A stretch of DNA of 39,096 nucleotides from Halioglobus sp. (GTDB lineage Bacteria > Pseudomonadota > Gammaproteobacteria > Pseudomonadales > Halieaceae), in the NCBI GenBank assembly GCA_020443345.1, contig JAGRIH010000041.1:1-39096 (forward strand), given 5' to 3'. Positions within the stretch are counted from its first letter, which is position 1; every line of letters begins with the position of its first letter. The translations under genes were made by a program, and so were the position numbers. Under the pieces are notes generated by a model. The model did not search any database. It was not told the DNA's origin and saw nothing but the letters and a program-made list of their open reading frames with translations. This document shows positions 32,468 through 39,096 of this stretch, one piece after another.

Positions 32468-34912
32468 ATGTCACACATGAAACGGTCGCAAGTCACTGCA
32501 AGCACACGTTATCGCGGCTGTTGCCTGTCGCGCGCCGCCGCGCCGCTCGTACTGGGAGCTCTGTCGCTGCCCATTAGTGTCTTTGCTGCCGCCGCGCCGG
32601 ACTCGTCGGCCGCGCGTCAGCAGGTGCTGGAGGAGGTCATCGTAACGGCGCAGCGACGCGAAGAAAATCTGCAGGAGACACCCATTTCAGTATCCGCGTT
32701 CAGCGTGGATGCACTGGAGCAGATGGGCGTGCACGAAGCCGGGCAAGTGGCCGGTTATACACCCAATCTGCAGATCAACAAACCGCCGGGCAGCTACACC
32801 AACTACGGTTACAGCATGCGCGGGCTGTCCTCCACGGACCCGTCGCTGTTGACCGAGCCCACCGTGGGCCTCTATGCCGACGGTGTCTACATCGCGCGTA
32901 TTTCCGGGGCCGCTTTCGAGCTGCTCGATCTGGAGCGAGTTGAAGTGCTGCGCGGTCCGCAGGGCACCCTGTACGGTCGCAATACCATCGGCGGCGCCAT
33001 CAACGTCATATCGAAAAAACCTACGGAGGACTTCGGGCTGGAGGCCAGGGCGAGCGTGGGCAACCGCGACTACCAGCGTCTGCAGGCGCGTATCGACACC
33101 GGCAGGCACGGTGATGTGGCCGCCAAGTTGAGTTACTCGAACTGGAGCAAGGACGGCATCGTCGGCAACAGCCAGCGCGATTACGACCTGGGTGAGGTCG
33201 ATGAATCCGAGGCGCTACGCCTGGCTCTGCGCTGGACGCCCACCGACACGCTGTGGGTGGATTACGTGTACGACAAGTTAGACAATCTCAGCAACGGCGG
33301 CCTGCCGCAAATCGTGCATGCGCGCCCCTTTCAGGTCGGGCTCGGCGGCGCCATCTACGCGCAGATGGCCGCAGCGGCATCGGCGCAGCGGGTCAGCGCT
33401 CTGCCGCAGTACTTTTCCTACGAACCGGACACCTGGTCCGAAATCGAGGGCCATGCCCTGACCGCGGAGTGGGCCCGGGAGAATATCACCCTGAAGTCGA
33501 TTACCTCTTACCGGGAGTGGGACGGGGGTACGACGGGCAACGTCTACGGCAGCTTTCCCTCCGACGGGATGACGGTGCTGGATGGCATGGGCGGCGTGGT
33601 GCCCGAGGGCCAGATGGTGCCGATTTTTCTGGCCACCCGGGTCAGCTCCCAGCAGCAGTTCACCCAGGAGTTGCAGATTGTCGGCACCGCGCTGGATGAC
33701 AGGCTGCGCTATACCGCGGGTGTCTACTATTTCGAGGAGCAGTCGGAGGAGGACAATCCGCAGACTTTCGTGATCCCGGCCGTCATGGCCTATGGCGGTC
33801 TGCCCCAGGGCACGCAGTCATTCCTGTGCCAGGATCCGACGTTTGCAGATCCCACTGCCTGTCTGGGCAAAGACACCATTTTGTCCAGCCCCGTTTTCAA
33901 CTATGGCGCGGACAATGAATCCGTGGCGGTGTACGGTCAGTTCAGTTACCAGTTCGCCCCGAAGTGGGAGGCGACGGTGGGCTTGCGCTATACCGAGGAC
34001 GATAAAGAGGCTTTCCTCAGCCAGTCGGGCATCATCAGGAACGAGGGGATCGACGTGGTCCGCGCGCAGGAGTCCTGGTCCAACCTGAACCCCAGTTTCA
34101 ACCTCAGCTACCAGGCGACCGATCGCATCAACACCTATGCCACTATCGCCACCGGTTATCGCTCCGGCGGCAACAATGCCCGGGCCACCACTTCGGAGTC
34201 CTTCGCCACCCCCTTCGACGAGGAGAACATCATCTCCTATGAACTGGGTATGAAATCCGATTGGCTGGAGCAGCGGCTGCGCATCAATGCGGCCGTGTTC
34301 CATTATGTGTACGACGACAAGCAGGTGCCGCAGTTTGTCGCCGGTTCCAGCGGGGCGTCCTCCATTATCACCAACGCCGGTGAGCAGGAGGCCACCGGTT
34401 TCGAGCTGGAACTGACGGCGCTGCCGCTCGAGGGGCTGTTGTTGCAACTGGCCTACGGCTACCTCGATATCGACATCAACAAGTTCGACACCAAACCCGT
34501 GGACCCGGTGACTGGCCTACCCGCGGGCTCGGAGAACGTCGACATCACGGCCTACGCCAAGGCGGCGCATTCGCCGCAAAACAATGGCAGTGCGGTTGTT
34601 CAGTACGACCTGCCCCCGTTCAGTTTTGGTCAGCTCACCCTGCGCGCGGATGCGACCTACACTGACGAGCGCTTCTTCAACCCGGTCACCAACCTGTACG
34701 ATTCGGCGGGGGAACAAACGCTGCTCAATGCCCGCATCACCCTGTCACAGATTCCGCTGGTCAATGGCACCGTGCGGGTGGCGGCCTGGGGCAAAAACCT
34801 GGCCAACAAAAAATACCGGGAGTGGGGTATCGATTTCGGTGCGCTGGGCTACGCCATCGATTCATTCCAGGAGTTGCGCAGTTACGGCCTGGACCTGACC
34901 TATGAGTTTTGA
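32468..34912 (+). CDS. TonB-dependent outer-membrane receptor
   Basis: Energy-coupled import of a large or scarce compound through the outer membrane. The 814-residue protein has a signal peptide (to about residue 41, VFAAA), the TonB box EEVIVTA (55-61), a plug domain (RREENLQETPISVSAF... to about 180, including VEVLRGPQGTLYGRNTIGGAINV) and a 22-strand barrel ending in the aromatic SYGLDLTYEF. The plug type is the one common in Sphingomonas and marine gammaproteobacteria, used for lipids, steroids and other carbon sources and not only iron. GGGGAG precedes the ATG at 32468. It is the first gene of a plus-strand run with DUF3604, an unknown protein and an SDR, whose substrate it may import. 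Confidence 0.94.
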   Translation: MSHMKRSQVTASTRYRGCCLSRAAAPLVLGALSLPISVFAAAAPDSSAARQQVLEEVIVTAQRREENLQETPISVSAFSVDALEQMGVHEAGQVAGYTPNLQINKPPGSYTNYGYSMRGLSSTDPSLLTEPTVGLYADGVYIARISGAAFELLDLERVEVLRGPQGTLYGRNTIGGAINVISKKPTEDFGLEARASVGNRDYQRLQARIDTGRHGDVAAKLSYSNWSKDGIVGNSQRDYDLGEVDESEALRLALRWTPTDTLWVDYVYDKLDNLSNGGLPQIVHARPFQVGLGGAIYAQMAAAASAQRVSALPQYFSYEPDTWSEIEGHALTAEWARENITLKSITSYREWDGGTTGNVYGSFPSDGMTVLDGMGGVVPEGQMVPIFLATRVSSQQQFTQELQIVGTALDDRLRYTAGVYYFEEQSEEDNPQTFVIPAVMAYGGLPQGTQSFLCQDPTFADPTACLGKDTILSSPVFNYGADNESVAVYGQFSYQFAPKWEATVGLRYTEDDKEAFLSQSGIIRNEGIDVVRAQESWSNLNPSFNLSYQATDRINTYATIATGYRSGGNNARATTSESFATPFDEENIISYELGMKSDWLEQRLRINAAVFHYVYDDKQVPQFVAGSSGASSIITNAGEQEATGFELELTALPLEGLLLQLAYGYLDIDINKFDTKPVDPVTGLPAGSENVDITAYAKAAHSPQNNGSAVVQYDLPPFSFGQLTLRADATYTDERFFNPVTNLYDSAGEQTLLNARITLSQIPLVNGTVRVAAWGKNLANKKYREWGIDFGALGYAIDSFQELRSYGLDLTYEF

Positions 34913-34990
34913 TGTGACCTTTTTGCGGGAAGGTAAAAAGCAGGCTTTGTGCATAGCACTGCGGCGATGGTATTGCCCGGGAGTGGCCTG

Positions 34991-36862
34991 ATGAGCAAAA
35001 TGTGTGTGCGCTTGCTGTCAGTGGGTGGGCTGGTGTTCGCGACAGCCGCGTTGGGAGCGGACCCCGGCCCCAGTTATTCACCCTGGGCGGACACGGACTA
35101 TCCGCGCCAGGTCTATTGGGGCGATACCCACCTGCATACGTCTTATTCCCTGGACGCCAACCTGTTTGGCCTGACCAGTTTGACCCCGGAGGATGCCTAC
35201 CGCTTCGCCCGCGGCGAAACCATTACCGCGGGCAACGGCATGCGCGCACGCTTGAACCGGCCGCTCGATTTTCTGGTCGCCGCCGATCACGCGGAATACA
35301 TCGGTGTGATGCGCCTGGTGCGCGCCGACAAGCTGCCGGGTAATAAAACGGCCGAGCGCTGGCGCCGGGCCCTGGCCGACAAGGGCAACCTCACCAACTT
35401 CCTGCTGGATATCGCCGCTTCCTATGAGACCGGGCGTCCCGCCATTGAAATCCCGCCGGATGTGGTCTCGCCCTGGACGGAGGTCGCCCGTATGGCCGAT
35501 GCGGCCAACGACCCGGGCAAGTTCACGGCACTGATCGGCTTCGAGTGGACCGCCATGCCGGACGGCGACAACTTGCATCGCGTGGTGGTGTTTAGAGACG
35601 ATGCCAGCAAAACGTCCCAGGTGCCGGTCTTTTCCACCCTTGACAGCGTCGCGGTGGAAGATCTGTGGCAGTACATGGCGGATTATGTCGAGAAAACCGG
35701 CGGCGATGTGCTGGCGATCCCGCACAACGGCAACCTCAGCGGCGGTTTGATGTTCGCCAGTACCGACAGCGAGGGCCGACCCATATCCGGTGCATACGCC
35801 CGCCGGCGCAGCAAGTGGGAACCGCTGATAGAGGTGACCCAGATCAAGGGCGACGGCGAAGCGCATCCGCTGCTGTCGCCCAATGACGAGTTTGCCGACT
35901 ACGAGACCTGGGATACGTTCAATATCGATATGTCCAAACCGCAGGAGCCCTGGATGTTCCAGTACGAGTACGCCAGGCCGGCACTGAAACTGGGCCTGCA
36001 GCTTGCCGCGCAGACCGGCGCCAATCCCTACGCTTTCGGGATGATCGGCAGTACCGATTCGCACACCGCGCTGTCCGCGGTGGAGGAGGACAATTTCTGG
36101 GGCAAAACGTACAGTGATTTTCCCAACACCGAGCGCGCCTCCGAGGCCTGGGGCATCCCCGCCGCCGGCATCCCCAACTGGGCCCAGGTCGCGGCCGGCT
36201 ACGCCGGGGTGTGGGCCACCGAGAACACGCGCGAAGCGATTTTCGACGCCATGCAGCGGCGCGAAGTCTACGCCAGCACCGGCCCGCGCATGACCGTGCG
36301 CCTGTTCGGCGGCTGGCACTTCACGCACCAGGATCTGTGGAGCACCCACCCCGCGCTGGCCGGTTACCAAAAAGGTGTACCCATGGGAGGGGATCTGCCC
36401 GAGCGGCCCGCACAGGCCGCGGCCCCCTCGTTTATGGTCTGGGCGCTAAAGGACGCCGAGGGGGCCAACCTGGATCGCATCCAGATCGTCAAGGGCTGGC
36501 TCGACAGCGCGGGACAGACCCGGGAAAAGGTATACGACGTCGCCTGGTCCGACGAGCGCCGGGAAAACGCCGCGGGTCGACTGCCGCCGGTCGGCAGTAC
36601 CGTGGACCTCGAAACCGCCACCTACCGCAATACCATCGGCGCGGCGCAGCTGCAAACGGTCTGGAACGACCCCGACTTCGATCCCGCCCGGCGCGCCTTT
36701 TACTACGTCAGGGTGTTGCAGATCCCGACGCCCCGCTGGACAGCCTACGACCGGGTCAAGCTGGGCGCCAGGCTCCCCGAGGGAACGCCCCAGATTCACC
36801 AGGAGCGGGCCTACACGTCGCCTGTCTGGTATACGCCGCCGACTGCAAAAGGAGACAGGTGA
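34991..36862 (+). CDS. DUF3604 protein (PHP-like putative metallo-hydrolase), exported
   Basis: A 623-residue protein beginning with a Sec signal peptide (MSKMCVRLLSVGGLVFATAALG, cleavage near 22). The mature part has the DUF3604 motifs WGDTHLHTS (43-51), VAADHAEYIG, AIPHNGN and GSTDSHT, which supply the His and Asp residues of a PHP-type metal site. Function of the family is not settled; a periplasmic phosphoesterase or hydrolase is a fair guess. GGGAG lies eight bases before the ATG at 34991, so in-frame codons upstream are not used. Its stop codon overlaps the ATG of the next gene (TGATG). DUF3604 genes are frequent next to TonB receptors and lipid catabolic genes in marine gammaproteobacteria. 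Confidence 0.92.
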   Translation: MSKMCVRLLSVGGLVFATAALGADPGPSYSPWADTDYPRQVYWGDTHLHTSYSLDANLFGLTSLTPEDAYRFARGETITAGNGMRARLNRPLDFLVAADHAEYIGVMRLVRADKLPGNKTAERWRRALADKGNLTNFLLDIAASYETGRPAIEIPPDVVSPWTEVARMADAANDPGKFTALIGFEWTAMPDGDNLHRVVVFRDDASKTSQVPVFSTLDSVAVEDLWQYMADYVEKTGGDVLAIPHNGNLSGGLMFASTDSEGRPISGAYARRRSKWEPLIEVTQIKGDGEAHPLLSPNDEFADYETWDTFNIDMSKPQEPWMFQYEYARPALKLGLQLAAQTGANPYAFGMIGSTDSHTALSAVEEDNFWGKTYSDFPNTERASEAWGIPAAGIPNWAQVAAGYAGVWATENTREAIFDAMQRREVYASTGPRMTVRLFGGWHFTHQDLWSTHPALAGYQKGVPMGGDLPERPAQAAAPSFMVWALKDAEGANLDRIQIVKGWLDSAGQTREKVYDVAWSDERRENAAGRLPPVGSTVDLETATYRNTIGAAQLQTVWNDPDFDPARRAFYYVRVLQIPTPRWTAYDRVKLGARLPEGTPQIHQERAYTSPVWYTPPTAKGDR

Positions 36863-38106
36863 TGACGCGTTGTCACAACCCGATCAATACCCAGCAGCAG
36901 CGCGAGCACGAACTGCTGGCGCTGTGGTACTACCGGCACCCGGAGGTGCGCGCTGCCCGGGAGGAGGTCCAGTCGTACTGGCTGGACCTGGTCGAGCCCA
37001 GCCCCGCCATGCGCCAGTGCTTCGACCGCGCCTTTGACGAGGTCATGTTCGGCGCGGTCATCTGGGCGCTGAACCAGGACCCGCTGTACCCCAGGGTCAT
37101 CACCATATCGCGCGTTCCGCATACGCTGCGCGGCGAACAGATACCCGGTAGCCGCTGGGGCCTGGACAACCCGGACAGTATCTACCGGGTCATTCCCATC
37201 AGCGGCGACGAGCAGTACGTGATCCGTGGCCGTGTCGCAGAGCGACGCCTGGTGGAAAACTACTTCACCCTGTGGAGCGAGACCATGCAGACGGTCGGCT
37301 TGCTCTCGGGCCGGGATCTTCAGGTCGACGATCAGGGCTACTTTGAAATCAGCGTGGACAGCGCGCCGGCAAACGGCCGCCCCAATCACATCCAGACCAC
37401 AGACCAGGCGCATGAATTTTATATCCGCGATGTGATACTGGACTGGGCGCAGGACCGCGCCAATGAACTGAGCGTGGAGCGGCTCGGCGGCATGCCCTCG
37501 CGCGCGCCGTACAGCGAGCGCGAGAACCTGGAGCGGATCAAGGCCTTCATGCACAAGTACGCAACGAACACCACGCGCTGGAACGCCCAGGCACTGGACA
37601 AACCGGCCAACGCCTTTAATTTCGTGATCGATCGCGATAGCGACGGGGCACTGCGCGGACAGATTTATATTTTGGGTCATTTTGACCTGCCCAACGAGAA
37701 CAGCGCACTGCTGCTCGATGTCAGCATGGGCGGCGCCGAGTATTTTATCGCGCCGATCACCAATGTGTGGGGCACGACCAATGCCATTATCGAGCGCCCC
37801 GGCTGCCTGAATAATCACCAGGCCCGGCCCAACCGGGACGGTACCTATACCTTTGTGGTGTCACTGCGCGATCCGGGTATTTGCAACTGGCTGGACCCGA
37901 CGGATATGTCCGAAGGCATTCTCACCTTGCGCTGGGCAGAGTTCGAAGGCGGCCGACCCAGTGAAGACTTCGTGGTGAAATCCCTCCTGGTTTCCCTGGA
38001 TGATCTGGACAGTTGTCTGCCTGAAGGTGTCGCGAAAGTGTCGCCACAGGAACGGCAGCGACAACTGGCAGAGCGCGCACAAAGCTACGCGTGGCGGCTG
38101 GCATAG
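36862..38106 (+). CDS. Protein of unknown function, 414 residues, coupled to the DUF3604 gene
   Basis: I do not recognise it with certainty. It starts at the ATG that overlaps the DUF3604 stop, with AAGGAG eight bases before; the longer open frame upstream only mirrors the DUF3604 gene. There is no signal peptide or membrane helix. The central part (SIYRVIPISGDEQYVIRGRVAERRLVENYF..., then a DLQVDDQGYFEISV segment and a TTDQAHEFYIRDVILDW segment) recalls the DUF1214/DUF1254-like beta-sandwich, which often reads like a remote carbohydrate- or lipid-binding fold. Many Trp, Tyr and acidic residues are present. The one-base overlap suggests equal production with the exported DUF3604 protein, although this one seems cytoplasmic. 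Confidence 0.8.
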   Translation: MTRCHNPINTQQQREHELLALWYYRHPEVRAAREEVQSYWLDLVEPSPAMRQCFDRAFDEVMFGAVIWALNQDPLYPRVITISRVPHTLRGEQIPGSRWGLDNPDSIYRVIPISGDEQYVIRGRVAERRLVENYFTLWSETMQTVGLLSGRDLQVDDQGYFEISVDSAPANGRPNHIQTTDQAHEFYIRDVILDWAQDRANELSVERLGGMPSRAPYSERENLERIKAFMHKYATNTTRWNAQALDKPANAFNFVIDRDSDGALRGQIYILGHFDLPNENSALLLDVSMGGAEYFIAPITNVWGTTNAIIERPGCLNNHQARPNRDGTYTFVVSLRDPGICNWLDPTDMSEGILTLRWAEFEGGRPSEDFVVKSLLVSLDDLDSCLPEGVAKVSPQERQRQLAERAQSYAWRLA

Positions 38107-38117
38107 GAGTAGGGTCG

Positions 38118-38984
38118 ATGGCGGCGGATAAGACCAAAGTCTGGTTGATTACCGGGTGTTCTACCGGGTTTGGTCGGGAAATCGCCCTGTGTGCATTGGC
38201 ACAGGGCGAGCGGGTGGCGGTGACCGCGCGTCGCCTGGAATCCGTGGCCGATATCTGCCGGCAGTTTCCGGATCGCGCGCTGGCTTTGCAGCTGGATATT
38301 ACCGACCCCAATCAGCGCTCAGCCGCGTTGCGCGACACACTGGATCGCTTCGGGGAACTGGATGTACTGGTGAACAATGCAGGCTACACCTACGTGGCGG
38401 CGATCGAGGAGGGCGAGGAGGCAGAGTTTCGGGCCATGTTTGAAACCAATTTTTTCGCCACGCTGGAGATGACGCGGCTGGTATTGCCCTATTTCAGGGA
38501 GCGCCGCCGCGGGCGCATTCTGAACAACTCATCCCAGGCCGGCCTGATGGGCAACCCGGGGACAGGCTTCTACAGTTCATCCAAGTACGCCCTGGAAGGT
38601 CTGATGGAGGCCCTGACCAAAGAGGTTGCACCGTTCGGTATCCAGGTGGTGTCCGTGCAGCCCGGGGCATTTCGCACCGAGAACTGCGGGCGCTCCCTGC
38701 AACGCAGCGCTTGTCGCGTCCCCGACTACGAGGATACCGTGGGCCAGCGGTTGGATATGATCGCGGCAATCGATGGCAGGCAGCCGGGTGATCCGGTGCG
38801 CGGGGCCCAGATTTTCGTCAAGCTGGGCACCATGGAAAATCCACCGGCAACGTTGATTCTCGGTGCAGGCGTGCTCCAGACGTATCGCGAGAAACTGGAA
38901 GGGATACAGCAGCACCTGCAGGAATGGGAGTCGGTTTCGATATCGGCTGATTATCCACCGGATGAGACTGCCACAAAGCGGTAG
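38118..38984 (+). CDS. SDR-family oxidoreductase
   Basis: Classical SDR, 288 residues. TGCSTGFG (12-19) is the variant glycine motif of the retinol-dehydrogenase/17-beta-HSD-like group, with NNAG (86-89), Asn111, Ser138/Ser139, Tyr152 and Lys156 (YSSSK). Arg38-Arg39 (VTARRLES) favour NADPH. The ATG at 38118 follows the sequence GGAGTAGGG and lies 11 bp after the unknown protein's stop, so the two are probably cotranscribed. The family often acts on steroid or retinoid hydroxyls in animals, but in bacteria the substrates are mixed and cannot be named here. Confidence 0.92.
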   Translation: MAADKTKVWLITGCSTGFGREIALCALAQGERVAVTARRLESVADICRQFPDRALALQLDITDPNQRSAALRDTLDRFGELDVLVNNAGYTYVAAIEEGEEAEFRAMFETNFFATLEMTRLVLPYFRERRRGRILNNSSQAGLMGNPGTGFYSSSKYALEGLMEALTKEVAPFGIQVVSVQPGAFRTENCGRSLQRSACRVPDYEDTVGQRLDMIAAIDGRQPGDPVRGAQIFVKLGTMENPPATLILGAGVLQTYREKLEGIQQHLQEWESVSISADYPPDETATKR

Positions 38985-39058
38985 CAAAAGCGGATGTGTT
39001 CAAGCGCAGTTAGGCAGTAGTATGGCGGGCACATTGGTTTGTTGAGCGAGGTAAGCAG

Positions 39059-39096
39059 ATGGACGCTAGCACTGCCCGTTACCCACAAATCCCGCT
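39059..39096 (+). CDS. Possible start of a further gene, cut by window edge
   Basis: An ATG at 39059 follows GCGAGG (39046-39051) at a usable distance and opens a frame MDASTARYPQIP to the window end. Only 12 codons are visible, so neither the gene nor its product can be confirmed. The 74 bp before it (38985-39058) hold no strong terminator. Confidence 0.4.
   Translation, partial: MDASTARYPQIP

Noticed and set aside
35078-36370. Long open frame on the minus strand opposite the DUF3604 gene
   Set aside because: No family similarity and no ribosome site; the opposite strand has a signal peptide and all DUF3604 motifs.
36211-36861. Upstream extension of the 414-residue unknown protein
   Set aside because: This part lies in another frame inside the DUF3604 gene; AAGGAG before the overlapping ATG at 36862 marks the real start.

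Overview
The window is chromosomal DNA, rich in G+C, from what looks like an aerobic or facultative Gram-negative bacterium. A TonB-dependent outer-membrane receptor, an entericidin-like lipoprotein, a Tat-exported molybdoenzyme and a periplasmic DUF3604 protein support a Gram-negative cell. The mix of short-chain dehydrogenases (SDRs), luciferase-like oxidoreductases, CaiB-type CoA-transferase, WS/DGAT, DUF3604 and thiolase/DUF35 pairs resembles marine gammaproteobacteria of the Halieaceae/Spongiibacteraceae kind that degrade lipids, steroids or hydrocarbons; that placement is inference. I see no tRNA, rRNA, transposase, integrase, phage gene or CRISPR array.

Layout. (1) 3-4543, plus strand: a luciferase-like oxidoreductase cut by the window edge, an SDR, a split transketolase pair and a second SDR. 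(2) 4540-7812, minus strand: FATP-type acyl-CoA synthetase followed by an aldehyde dehydrogenase. (3) 8244-17576, plus strand: a TetR regulator, a zinc alcohol dehydrogenase, a four-gene operon for a DMSO-reductase type II molybdenum dehydrogenase (gamma-beta-alpha-chaperone; ethylbenzene/steroid C25 dehydrogenase group), then a DUF35 protein and a thiolase-like protein resembling the steroid side-chain retro-aldolase pair ChsH2(DUF35)/Ltp2. (4) 17659-22030, minus strand: WS/DGAT acyltransferase with a Lys/Ala-rich tail, an extended SDR and a patatin-like lipase, which reads as a neutral-lipid storage and turnover operon. (5) 22264-23058, plus strand: a lone SDR. (6) 23100-26908, minus strand: alkylsulfatase-like metallo-hydrolase, sulfotransferase, SDR and VOC protein. 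(7) 27134-28428: four very small envelope or membrane proteins. (8) 28878-31179, plus strand: CoA-transferase and luciferase-like monooxygenase. (9) 31254-32255, minus strand: haloalkane-dehalogenase-like hydrolase, divergent from (10) 32468-38984, plus strand: TonB receptor, DUF3604 protein, an unrecognised 414-residue protein and an SDR, with the start of another possible gene at the right edge.

The most interesting part is blocks 2 and 3. Three related sequences (ACATANCGAA followed by a right half TATGT, or TATTGT in one) lie in front of tetR, the alcohol dehydrogenase and the molybdoenzyme operon. This suggests one TetR regulon covering a full route: hydroxylation of an unactivated carbon with water by the molybdenum enzyme, oxidation of the alcohol to aldehyde and acid, CoA activation, and aldol-type C-C cleavage. 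An FNR/Anr-like site in front of the alcohol dehydrogenase hints at low-oxygen control. The substrate cannot be read from the sequence; isoprenoid or steroid side chains and branched hydrocarbons are the best guesses.
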